A stretch of 32,091 nt of DNA, from assembly GCA_009773055.1 (NCBI GenBank), contig WOUW01000018.1, forward strand, positions 1 to 32,091. The letters run 5' to 3'. The notes beneath the pieces are model-generated. The model made no database searches. It was not told the origin of the DNA and saw only the letters and a list, made by a program, of their open reading frames with translations. Shown here piece by piece: positions 19,181-26,658 of the stretch. The position numbers and the translations under genes were made by a program. Position 1 is the first letter of the stretch; each line of letters begins with the position of its first letter. This DNA is from Paracoccaceae bacterium. GTDB taxonomy: Bacteria; Pseudomonadota; Alphaproteobacteria; Rhodobacterales; Rhodobacteraceae.

Positions 19181-19948
19181 ATGCAGCGACAGCGGATCCG
19201 GTTCACGGCCTCGAAGGCACCGGCGGCGGTCGCGGCGTTCCAGTCGCTGACAGCGGCTTATGGCCAGGCCGACCCCCGGACCGCAGATGTGATCGTGGCG
19301 CTGGGGGGCGACGGGTTCATGCTGCAGACCCTGCACGCGGCGCACGGTCAGCGTCTGCCAGTCTACGGGATGAACTGCGGCACCATCGGGTTCCTGATGA
19401 ACCTCTATGCCATCGAGGACTTGCCGGCGCGGTTGGCGGCGGCGGAAGAGACAGTGATCAACCCCCTGTCGATGCGGGCGGAAAACGCCCGGGGCAAGGT
19501 GACGCAGGCGCTGGCGATCAACGAAGTGTCGCTGCTGCGGCAGGGCCCGCAGGCGGCCAAGTTGCGGGTGCTGATCGACGGGCGGATGCGGCTGGAGGAA
19601 CTGGTCTGCGATGGGGCACTGGTGGCGACGCCGGCTGGATCCACGGCCTACAACTATTCGGCGCACGGGCCGATCCTGCCCATCGGGTCGGATGTGCTGG
19701 CGTTGACGGCGATGTCGGCCTTTCGGCCGCGGCGCTGGCGGGGCGCGCTGTTGCCGTCCAGCGCGATAGTGCGATTTGAGGTCATCGAGGGCGAGAAACG
19801 TCCGGTGATGGCGGATGCTGACAGCCGGTCGTCGGTCCGCGATGTGATCAGCGTCGAGGTGCGGACAGAGACGTCGGTCCGCCACCGGCTGTTGTTCGAC
19901 CCCGGGCACGGGCTTGAAGAACGGCTGATCGGCGAGCAGTTCGTCTAA
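19181..19948 (+). CDS. nadK: NAD kinase
   Basis: A 255-residue NAD kinase, which makes NADP from NAD and ATP. The diagnostic motifs are VIVALGGDGFMLQT (GGDGF at 42-46, the alphaproteobacterial variant of GGDGT), GMNCGTIGFLMN (about 63-74), the dinucleotide-binding INEVSLLR and the region ATPAGSTAYNYSAHGPILP. Three in-frame ATGs (19163, 19169, 19181) are possible; 19181 gives the N-terminus MQRQRIRFTAS, which best matches the family, but none has a strong ribosome site. It is divergent from glyA across about 200 nt and converges on the response-regulator gene, with a hairpin between them. Confidence 0.9.
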   Translation: MQRQRIRFTASKAPAAVAAFQSLTAAYGQADPRTADVIVALGGDGFMLQTLHAAHGQRLPVYGMNCGTIGFLMNLYAIEDLPARLAAAEETVINPLSMRAENARGKVTQALAINEVSLLRQGPQAAKLRVLIDGRMRLEELVCDGALVATPAGSTAYNYSAHGPILPIGSDVLALTAMSAFRPRRWRGALLPSSAIVRFEVIEGEKRPVMADADSRSSVRDVISVEVRTETSVRHRLLFDPGHGLEERLIGEQFV

Positions 19949-19951
19949 AGA

Positions 19952-19994
19952 CTGTCCGACGCGCCAAGTGGCGTCAGACAGGCTTCGGCTTTTT
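19952..19994 (+). terminator. Terminator-like hairpin between nadK and the response-regulator gene
   Basis: CTGTC (19952-19956) plus GACGC (19958-19962) pair with GCGTC (19971-19975) plus GACAG (19977-19981), with a C/A mismatch between the two stem parts. A short GCTTCGGC and TTTTT (19990-19994) follow. A competing pair GACAGGC (from 19977) and GCCTGTC (about 20002-20008) overlaps it. It starts 3 nt after the nadK stop and could also serve the convergent gene. Confidence 0.5.
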
Positions 19995-20046
19995 CGTGGG
20001 TGCCTGTCTTTCGTCAAGACCTGAGTCCGCTTTTGTCGGGCAGGCT

Positions 20047-21492
20047 CTAGCTGGCCTTGGCGTTCCACGCCTCGATCTTGCGGTAAAGCGTCGAGGGCGA
20101 TACGTCGAGCACCCGGGCGGTCTTGGGGATCGACCCGGCATATTGCGCCAGTGTCGCCTCGATCAGCCGCCGTTCGGCTTCGGCCAAGGTCAGACCCAGA
20201 AGGCTGTCGGGGCTGAGAACATCCGGGAGGCGGGCAGGGCCGGGGTCGGGCTCGGAGACGCGGCCTTCGTCGGCAAGGCCGGGAGGCAGCATGTCGGAGG
20301 TAACCCAGCCGCCGGGGTTGAGGACGACGACATTGCGCATGACGTTCAGCAGCTGGCGCACGTTGCCGGGCCAGGGCAGCGACAGCATCAGGTTGCGGAC
20401 GGCCGGATCAAGGCCGTGGAACTCGCGGCCTTCTTCCTGCGCAAAGCGGGCAAGGGCAGCCTCGGCGATCTCGATCACGTCCTGGCCACGGTCGCGCAAG
20501 GGCGGCATGTGGATCGGGACGACATAAAGCCGGTAGTAGAGATCCTCTCGGAAGTGTCCACGGCGGACGGCGTCCATCGGGTCGCGGTTGGTCGCGCAGA
20601 CGATGCGGACATTGACCTTGCGCGGGCGGGTCGCGCCGACCGGCTGGACGGTCGAGGTCTGCAGGAACCGCAAGAGCTTGGTTTGCAAGGCCGGGGCCAT
20701 CTCGCAGATTTCGTCGAGGAAAAGCGTGCCCCCGTCGGCGGCGGTGGCGGCGCCCTGCTTGTCGGAAATAGCACCCGTGAAGCTGCCCTTCATGTGGCCG
20801 AAAACTTCTGATTCCAGCAGGTCCTGCGGGATCGCGCCGCAGTTCAGAGCGATGAAGGGACCGGCGGCGCGGTTTGAATTGGCATGAACCGCCAGCGCAC
20901 ACAGTTCCTTGCCGGTGCCGCTTTCCCCGGTGATGAAGACCGTGGCCATCGACCGTGCGACAGAGCTTATGGTCGAATGGATGCGCCGCATCGTCTCGGA
21001 CGAGCGCCGCATCTTCTCGGACGAGCCGATGAATCCCGATCCATCAGACACTTCGCCCGGATCGCGGCTGCGGGTCACCGGATCGGGTTTCGCCGGTTCG
21101 CGCGGGGCGGCCTCGGCCAGTGCGTTTTGCACGGCTGACAGGAAGCGGCCTTCGTCGAAGGGTTTGACGAGAAAATCATGCGCCCCGGCCCGCATCGCTT
21201 CGACCGCGCGGTTGACCGAGCCATTGGCGGTGATCGCGATCACACGGGTTTCGGGCTGCAATGCCTGAATGTCCCGCATCACTTCAAGCCCGTCGCGGTC
21301 GGGAAGGATCAGGTCCAAAAGCACGACCAAGGGCCGATGAGTGCGGAACTGTTCGAGCCCGTCCGCAGCCGTGCCCGCAACGACCACGCGATGCCCTGCA
21401 GTCGCAAGGATCGAGCGGTAGACCATCTGCAGCGACAGCGTGTCTTCCACCAGAAGCACCGACGGGCGGGACATGGGGGTTGTGGGTTTCAT
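20047..21492 (-). CDS. LuxO/NtrC-type sigma-54-dependent response regulator
   Basis: A 481-residue three-domain regulator. The receiver domain (about 11-125) has the acidic pair around Glu16-Asp17, phosphoacceptor Asp60 in VVLLDLILPD and Lys110 in FLVKPFD. The AAA+ domain has Walker A GESGTGKE (189-196), the sigma-54 contact loop GSFTGA (236-241, Ser in place of the usual Ala of GAFTGA), Walker B GGTLFLDE (254-261) and the arginine-finger region FREDLYYRL. The C-terminal Fis-type helix-turn-helix ends TARVLDVSPSTLYRKIEAWN. Domain order and HTH resemble LuxO. It overlaps the upstream HPt gene by 4 nt, so the HPt protein is its likely phosphodonor. No sensor kinase and no obvious -24/-12 target promoter is adjacent. 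Confidence 0.88.
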   Translation of the reverse strand: MKPTTPMSRPSVLLVEDTLSLQMVYRSILATAGHRVVVAGTAADGLEQFRTHRPLVVLLDLILPDRDGLEVMRDIQALQPETRVIAITANGSVNRAVEAMRAGAHDFLVKPFDEGRFLSAVQNALAEAAPREPAKPDPVTRSRDPGEVSDGSGFIGSSEKMRRSSETMRRIHSTISSVARSMATVFITGESGTGKELCALAVHANSNRAAGPFIALNCGAIPQDLLESEVFGHMKGSFTGAISDKQGAATAADGGTLFLDEICEMAPALQTKLLRFLQTSTVQPVGATRPRKVNVRIVCATNRDPMDAVRRGHFREDLYYRLYVVPIHMPPLRDRGQDVIEIAEAALARFAQEEGREFHGLDPAVRNLMLSLPWPGNVRQLLNVMRNVVVLNPGGWVTSDMLPPGLADEGRVSEPDPGPARLPDVLSPDSLLGLTLAEAERRLIEATLAQYAGSIPKTARVLDVSPSTLYRKIEAWNAKAS

Positions 21493-22013
21493 CGGTAGGC
21501 GCTGTTTGGCGGCTGGGTGGCGCGGATCAGCTCGATCAGGCTGACAAGCTCGGCCGCGAGAGGCGGCATCAGGGTGGACAGCGCATCGCTTTCCTGCCGG
21601 TGGGCGATGGCGTTCAGGTTTTCCGCCATGGTCTGCAGGGACATTGCCCCGACCGAGCCTGACAGCGAGATCAGCACATGGCTGCCTTCGCGGAGGCGTT
21701 TCCAGTCGGCGGTGGCCGCGCCTTGATCCAGCTTTTCCTGGGTCGCAGTCAGATCTTCGGTCAGGCGGGCCAGAAGTTCCACGGCAAGGTCGGGGCCGGT
21801 GATCTCAAGCAGGTGGCTAAGCCGGGATGCGTCGAAGTCCATCAGGCCCGAGAATCCTGCCTGCACCGGCTGGGCAAGTCGGGCTGCGGCTTCGTCGATC
21901 AAATACAGGTTGGCCTGCTCATCTGGCGTTGTCAGATACGGTCGAAGCGTATCGACCGCCTGACGCAGGCCATCCAACGCCCGGGACTTCGCGTCGACGC
22001 GGGGCTGGATCAT
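21489..22013 (-). CDS. Histidine phosphotransfer (HPt) protein
   Basis: A 174-residue protein. Residues about 60-165 form an HPt helical bundle beginning FDASRLSHLLEITGPDLAVE. The phosphorylatable residue is His112 in SHVLISLSGSVGA, matching HxLKGxSxxxGA at His, Leu, Ser118, Gly122 and Ala123, but with Ile and Ser in place of the usual Lys-Gly after it. The first 60 residues are a separate helical segment without known motifs. The start at ATG 22013 is preferred because the longer open frame upstream is translated prpE-intergenic sequence; its ribosome site is weak. The ATGA overlap with the response-regulator gene and the absence of a kinase suggest the middle step of a phosphorelay fed by a distant hybrid kinase. 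Confidence 0.78.
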   Translation of the reverse strand: MIQPRVDAKSRALDGLRQAVDTLRPYLTTPDEQANLYLIDEAAARLAQPVQAGFSGLMDFDASRLSHLLEITGPDLAVELLARLTEDLTATQEKLDQGAATADWKRLREGSHVLISLSGSVGAMSLQTMAENLNAIAHRQESDALSTLMPPLAAELVSLIELIRATQPPNSAYR

Positions 22014-22041
22014 CAGCGAATCGTCCCGAAATGCGAAAAAG

Positions 22042-22073
22042 ATCTTTGCATAATGCAAAGATTGCCGCAAAGG
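22042..22073. promoter_or_regulatory. TTTGC-type palindrome and paired repeat upstream of the HPt gene
   Basis: ATCTTTGCA (22042-22050) and TGCAAAGAT (22054-22062) are perfect 9-bp arms around TAA. A further GCAAA (22067-22071) is 12 nt from the one in the right arm, so the minus strand reads TTTGCGGCAATCTTTGCATT. This has the TTTGC-12-TTTGC spacing of the PccR motif of R. sphaeroides and matches the site before prpE at 16 of 20 bases. It lies about 30 nt upstream of the HPt start, where it could control that operon; a role as prpE 3' hairpin is the alternative. Confidence 0.5.
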
Positions 22074-22098
22074 TTGCGCCGAGTCCAGTGGCTTCGCG

Positions 22099-23985
22099 TT
22101 ATCCGCGAGCAAACCCCAGTGATTTGAGCGCGGTGGTGATCTCGTCCAGGATGGTGGGATCGTCGATCGTGGCGGGCATCTTCCAAGGTTGGCTGTCGGC
22201 GATCTTGACCATGGTCCCACGCAGTATCTTGCCGGACCGGGTTTTTGGCAGACGGTCAACCACCACGGCGCGCTTGAAATCGGCGACGGGGCCGATCTGG
22301 TCGCGCATCAGTTTGACGCACTCCTTCACCACCTCGTCATGCGGGCGGTTCGAGCCCTTGTTGAGGCAGAGAAACCCCAAAGGCGACTGGCCTTTCAGGT
22401 CGTCCGCCACCCCGATCACCGCGCATTCGGCGACATCCTTGTGGGAGGCCAGAACCTCCTCCATTGCGCCAGTGGACAGGCGGTGGCCCGCGACGTTGAT
22501 GACGTCGTCGGTGCGGGCCATGATGTAGAGATAGCCGTCGGCGTCGACATAGCCCGCATCGCCGGTCTCATAGTAGCCGGGGAAGTGGTTGAGGTAGCTT
22601 CTGCGGAAACGGTCCTCGGCGTTCCACAAGGTCGGCAGCGTGCCGGGGGGAAGCGGCAGCTTGATCGCAATGGCGCCCAGAGTGCCGGGACTGACCGGGT
22701 GTCCGCCTTCATCCAGCACCTGCACATCGTAGCCGGGCATCGCGACCGAAGGCGAGCCGATCTTGACGGGCAAGTGTTCGATCCCCAGCGGGTTGGCCGC
22801 GATGGCATAGCCGGTTTCGGTCTGCCACCAGTGGTCGATGACCGGGACTTTCAAGTGGTTCTGCGCCCAGTGGATCGTGTCGGGGTCGGCACGCTCACCT
22901 GCCAGGTAGAGGGCCTGGAGGGTGGGAAGGGACGGAACCAGCTTGCCTTCCGGGTCGTCGCGTTTGATGGCGCGCAGCGCGGTGGGGGCGGTGAAAAAGC
23001 TTTTTACCTTATGCTCATTGATCACCCGCCAGAAGGCGGCGGCGTCAGGCGTGCCGACGGGTTTACCTTCATAGACGATGGTGGTGCAGCCCGCGATCAG
23101 GGGGGCGTAGCAGATGTAGCTGTGGCCGACGACCCAGCCCACGTCACTTGCGGCCCAGAACACATCTCCTGCGCCGACGTTGTAGATGGCAGCCATGGTC
23201 CAGTTCAGCGCCACAAGGTGCCCGGCGGTGGGGCGGACCACACCCTTCGGCGCGCCGGTCGTGCCGGAGGTATAAAGGATATAGGCCGGGTGGTTGCCCT
23301 CGACAGGCACGCAGTCGGCGGGGGTGACGCCGTATTGGAATTCGTGCCAGGCGACGTCGCGACCGGGAGTAAGCTTGGCCACCTCCTGCTCGCGCTGGAA
23401 GATCACGCAGAAGTCGGGCTTGTGGTCGGCCTGGTCGATGGCTGCATCCAGAAGCGGCTTGTAGTGAACGACCCGGTTGAGTTCGATCCCGCAGGATGCG
23501 GCTATGATCGCCTTTGGGGTGCAGTCGTCGATGCGGACCGCCAGTTCATTGGCCGCAAAGCCGCCGAAGACGACGGAGTGGATGGCGCCGAGGCGGGCGC
23601 AGGCGAGCATCGCCTCCAAGGCTTCGGGGACCATGGGCATGTAGATGATGACGCGGTCGCCCTTGACGATGCCCTTGGCCTTCAGCGCCCCGGCAAGACG
23701 GGAGACGCGGTCCTGTAGCTCGGCGTAGGTGATGACGTGCTTGGTGCCGGTGACAGGGCTGTCGTGGATGATTGCGGGCTGTTTGCCGCGCCCGGCGATG
23801 ACGTGGCGGTCGACGGCGTTCCAGCACGTGTTGACTTGGGCGTCGGTGAACCATTCGTAAAGCGGCGCACGGCTGTCATCCAGCGCCTTCACGGGCTTCT
23901 TCACCCAGTCGAGCCCCTCGGCGGCGGAGAGCCAGAAGCCCTCGGGGTCCTTCTGCCATTGTCCGTAGACTTGTGCGTAGCTCAT
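22099..23985 (-). CDS. prpE: Propionyl-CoA synthetase
   Basis: A 628-residue acyl-CoA synthetase of the ANL superfamily that activates propionate to propionyl-CoA via propionyl-AMP. It has MPMVPEALEAMLACARLGAI, VVFGGFAANELAVRIDDC, the AMP-binding P-loop YILYTSGTTGAPKGVVRP, DHWWQTETGYAI, PGYYETGDAGY and, near the C-terminus, the adenylation lysine in LPKTRSGKILRG. The N-terminus SYAQVYGQWQKDPEGFW is that of PrpE rather than acetyl-CoA synthetase. ATG 23985 has GGGGGGAG 7 nt upstream; the frame is open a little further but unsupported. TTTGCAAA-type sites lie about 110-180 nt upstream. Propionyl-CoA would enter the methylmalonyl-CoA route, linking to C4 acids and the neighbouring malic enzyme. 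Confidence 0.92.
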   Translation of the reverse strand: MSYAQVYGQWQKDPEGFWLSAAEGLDWVKKPVKALDDSRAPLYEWFTDAQVNTCWNAVDRHVIAGRGKQPAIIHDSPVTGTKHVITYAELQDRVSRLAGALKAKGIVKGDRVIIYMPMVPEALEAMLACARLGAIHSVVFGGFAANELAVRIDDCTPKAIIAASCGIELNRVVHYKPLLDAAIDQADHKPDFCVIFQREQEVAKLTPGRDVAWHEFQYGVTPADCVPVEGNHPAYILYTSGTTGAPKGVVRPTAGHLVALNWTMAAIYNVGAGDVFWAASDVGWVVGHSYICYAPLIAGCTTIVYEGKPVGTPDAAAFWRVINEHKVKSFFTAPTALRAIKRDDPEGKLVPSLPTLQALYLAGERADPDTIHWAQNHLKVPVIDHWWQTETGYAIAANPLGIEHLPVKIGSPSVAMPGYDVQVLDEGGHPVSPGTLGAIAIKLPLPPGTLPTLWNAEDRFRRSYLNHFPGYYETGDAGYVDADGYLYIMARTDDVINVAGHRLSTGAMEEVLASHKDVAECAVIGVADDLKGQSPLGFLCLNKGSNRPHDEVVKECVKLMRDQIGPVADFKRAVVVDRLPKTRSGKILRGTMVKIADSQPWKMPATIDDPTILDEITTALKSLGFARG

Positions 23986-24075
23986 CGCGATCTCCCCCCG
24001 CTGATGCACTGCGGTGGTGGTATGCGATGGAATGCCGGTGGTGCAACAGTGTTACCGGTAGCGGGGTGCGACAGA

Positions 24076-24164
24076 TTTGCAGAATTTGCGGTTGGTTTGC
24101 CGCAATATTTGCAAACCTATGTTCTTGAGCAAGAACGCGGATGCCCGTCTGCCAAGTTTGCAAA
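24076..24164. promoter_or_regulatory. TTTGCAAA-type (PccR-like) sites upstream of prpE
   Basis: TTTGC occurs at 24076, 24085, 24096 and 24108 in one run, plus a separate TTTGCAAA at 24157-24164. The strongest unit is TTTGCCGCAATATTTGCAAA (24096-24115), which fits TTTGCAAA-X4-TTTGCAAA, the motif reported for the propionyl-CoA-responsive regulator PccR (ScfR family) in R. sphaeroides, with the first half imperfect. It lies 111-130 nt upstream of the prpE start. The motif is visible; the regulator is inferred. Confidence 0.55.
24121..24136. promoter_or_regulatory. GTTCTTG-AG-CAAGAAC palindrome
   Basis: Perfect 7-bp arms with a 2 nt centre, lying between the two TTTGCAAA sites in the prpE upstream region. 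It may be another operator, or part of the end of the maeB message. No known regulator is assigned. Confidence 0.35.
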
Positions 24165-24173
24165 CCCGATGAA

Positions 24174-24192
24174 GCCGCCGATTCGCGGCGGC
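24174..24192 (-). terminator. GC hairpin downstream of maeB
   Basis: GCCGCCG (24174-24180) and CGGCGGC (24186-24192) pair with a 5 nt loop, about 50 nt past the maeB stop on the minus strand. There is no T-run, so this is only a possible terminator or mRNA-stabilising stem. Confidence 0.35.
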
Positions 24193-24238
24193 CCAGGTTC
24201 GCTAAAGCAATTGTCTCGCAGACTGTCGAACGGCGAGA

Positions 24239-26518
24239 TCACCCATATTGCGCCACTGGGGTCCCCGCGATGGCGGACATGTTCAAGAGGCCCCGCGCGG
24301 TGATGGCAGGCGTCACCACGTGCGCGCGGTTGCCCATTCCCATCAGGATCGGCCCGACCTCCAGCCCCGAGGCCTTGACCTTCAGGATGTTGCGGACGCC
24401 CGAGGCGACTTCGGACGAGGCGAAGACCAGCACGTTCGCGGCCCCTTCGTAGCGCGACCCCGGCAACAGGCGGTCGCGGATCGACTGGTCGAGGGCGGCG
24501 TCGAGGTTCATCTCGCCCTCATAGGCAAAGTCGGGCTCGCGGGTGTCCAGCATCTCCAGCGCGTCTCGCATCCGGCGGGCCGAGGCGTTGTCCATGTTGC
24601 CGAACTGGCTTTGCGTGCAGAGCGCGATCTTCGGCGTGATGCCGAAACGCCGGACATGGCGGGCGGCACCGATCACGGTCTCCATGATCTGCGCCGGGCT
24701 TGGTTCGGAGTGGACATGGGTGTCGGCGATGAAGAGGGGACCGTCTTCCAGGATCATCAGCGACAGGGCCGCTACCGGGTGAAGTCCGCCGCGCGCAAGG
24801 ATCTGGCGGACGTAGCCCAGGTGCCAGTTGAACTGCCCGAAGGTGCCGCAGATCATGCTGTCAGCTTCTTCGCGGTGAACCATGATCGCGGCGATGGCAG
24901 TAGTATTTGTCCGCATCACCGCGCGCGCGATGTCGGGGGTCACGCCTTGGCGGGCCATCAGCTCGTGGTAGGTGCCCCAATAGTCGCGATAGCGGTGGTC
25001 GTTTTCCGGGTTCACCAGCGTGAAGTCGCTGCCCGGACGAATTGGCAGACCGGCGCGCTCGCAGCGGGCCTCGACCACTTCGGGACGGCCAATCAGGATG
25101 GGCAGATCAGTCGTATCTTCCAGCATGGCGTTCGCGGCGCGCAGGACGCGCTCATCCTCGCCCTCGGCAAAAACGATCCGGCGCGAGGCGAGCTTGGAGG
25201 CCTCGAACACAGGGCGCATGATCAGCGCGGACTTGAAGACCGACCCGTCCAGCCGACGCTTGTAGGCGTCGAGATCTTCCAAAGGTCGGGTTGCGACGCC
25301 TGTCTCCATCGCTGCCTTTGCCACAGCGCTGGCGACGACGCCGATCAGGCGGGGGTCGAAAGGTTTCGGGATCAGGTAGTCGGGACCGAAGGACAGGGTT
25401 TCGCCCCGGTAGGCGGCGGCGGCCTCGGCCGACGTGGTGGCGCGGGCCAGCGCGGCGATGCCTTCGATGCAGGCGATTTCCATGGCATCGTTGATCGTGG
25501 TCGCGCCGACGTCAAGGGCGCCCCGGAAGATGAAGGGGAAGCAAAGGACGTTGTTCACCTGGTTTGGAAAGTCGCTGCGCCCGGTTGCGATGATCGCGGT
25601 TGGTGCGACCTCGCGGACGGAGTCAGGCAGAATCTCGGGCGTGGGGTTCGCCAGCGCGAAAACGATGGGGCTGGGGGCCATGTCCTTGACCATGGCCTGC
25701 GTCAGGACGCCGGGGCCGGACAGACCGAGGAATAGGTCCGCTTCGGCAATGACATCGGCCAGGCTGGCGGGGGTGGTGCCTTGCGCAAAAGCCTCTTTCT
25801 GCGGGGTCATCTGCGCCGCGCGACCCTTGTAGACCAGGCCCTCCAGGTCACAGAGCCAGACGTTCTCGCGCCGGACGCCCAGTTTCACCAGCATCTCCAG
25901 ACACGCGATGCCCGCAGCACCGCCGCCGGTGGAGACGACCTTGATGTCCTGAAAGCGCTTGCCCGCGACAATCATCGCGTTGGTGGCCGCAGCACCCACA
26001 ACGATTGCCGTGCCGTGCTGGTCGTCGTGAAAGACCGGGATGTTCATCCGCTCACGGCACAGCTTTTCCACGATGAAGCAGTCGGGGGCCTTGATATCTT
26101 CCAGGTTGATCGCACCGAAGGTGGGTTCCAGCGCGCAGACGATCTCGGCCAGCTTGACCGGATCGGGTTCGTTCACCTCGATGTCGAAGCAGTCGATGTT
26201 GGCGAATTTCTTGAAAAGGACCGCCTTGCCTTCCATCACCGGCTTCGACGCAAGTGCGCCGATGTTGCCAAGGCCAAGGACCGCGGTGCCGTTCGATATA
26301 ACGGCGACAAGGTTGCCCTTCGAGGTGTAGCGGCTGGCGGTCGCCGGGTCAGCCTTGATTTCAAGACAGGCCTCGGCCACGCCGGGGCTGTAGGCGCGGG
26401 CAAGGTCACGACCGTTCGCCAGAGGCTTTGTCGCGCGAATCTCCAGCTTCCCGGGCTTGGGAAACTCGTGATAATCCAGCGCCGCCTGGCGTGCGTTGTC
26501 GTTCCTGGCCTCGTCCAT
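24239..26518 (-). CDS. maeB: NADP-type malic enzyme with C-terminal phosphotransacetylase-like domain
   Basis: A 759-residue MaeB-type enzyme that oxidatively decarboxylates malate to pyruvate. The catalytic part (about 1-420) has Tyr43 in [15 protein letters not shown], Lys92 in [20 protein letters not shown], metal-binding Asp165-Asp166 in [11 protein letters not shown], and the dinucleotide fold [13 protein letters not shown] (198-210). The rest (about 430-759) is a phosphotransacetylase-like domain ([40 protein letters not shown]) that in relatives regulates the enzyme, with acetyl-CoA as an effector, rather than catalysing. ATG 26518 has GGGAGGA 5 nt upstream. A 28-bp palindrome sits just upstream of that ribosome site. 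It is divergent from the cupin gene and upstream of prpE on the same strand, about 250 nt away. Confidence 0.93.
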   Translation of the reverse strand: MDEARNDNARQAALDYHEFPKPGKLEIRATKPLANGRDLARAYSPGVAEACLEIKADPATASRYTSKGNLVAVISNGTAVLGLGNIGALASKPVMEGKAVLFKKFANIDCFDIEVNEPDPVKLAEIVCALEPTFGAINLEDIKAPDCFIVEKLCRERMNIPVFHDDQHGTAIVVGAAATNAMIVAGKRFQDIKVVSTGGGAAGIACLEMLVKLGVRRENVWLCDLEGLVYKGRAAQMTPQKEAFAQGTTPASLADVIAEADLFLGLSGPGVLTQAMVKDMAPSPIVFALANPTPEILPDSVREVAPTAIIATGRSDFPNQVNNVLCFPFIFRGALDVGATTINDAMEIACIEGIAALARATTSAEAAAAYRGETLSFGPDYLIPKPFDPRLIGVVASAVAKAAMETGVATRPLEDLDAYKRRLDGSVFKSALIMRPVFEASKLASRRIVFAEGEDERVLRAANAMLEDTTDLPILIGRPEVVEARCERAGLPIRPGSDFTLVNPENDHRYRDYWGTYHELMARQGVTPDIARAVMRTNTTAIAAIMVHREEADSMICGTFGQFNWHLGYVRQILARGGLHPVAALSLMILEDGPLFIADTHVHSEPSPAQIMETVIGAARHVRRFGITPKIALCTQSQFGNMDNASARRMRDALEMLDTREPDFAYEGEMNLDAALDQSIRDRLLPGSRYEGAANVLVFASSEVASGVRNILKVKASGLEVGPILMGMGNRAHVVTPAITARGLLNMSAIAGTPVAQYG

Positions 26519-26532
26519 CCGATCCTCCCGCA

Positions 26533-26560
26533 GAAATTGGTTTAATATTGAACCAATTTC
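26533..26560. promoter_or_regulatory. 28-bp near-perfect palindrome upstream of maeB
   Basis: Left half GAAATTGGTTTAAT and right half ATTGAACCAATTTC match at 13 of 14 pairs without a spacer. It lies 15-42 nt before the maeB ATG, just upstream of its ribosome site, and about 100 nt from the divergent cupin gene. The AATTGGT/ACCAATT arms recall GntR/FadR-type operators such as PdhR sites. Repression of maeB by a GntR-type regulator is an inference. Confidence 0.6.
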
Positions 26561-26658
26561 CATTTTCGACTACAGCGGCTTCGCTTGAAGCCGTTTCCGC
26601 CCCAGCTTGCAAATCGCTGATTGGCACATCACCATGCCGCCATAGCACGGGGAATGCC

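Noticed and set aside
26428-26658. An N-terminal extension of the cupin protein by about 77 residues
   Set aside because: The extension would translate the maeB start region and its palindrome; ATG 26659 has a good ribosome site.
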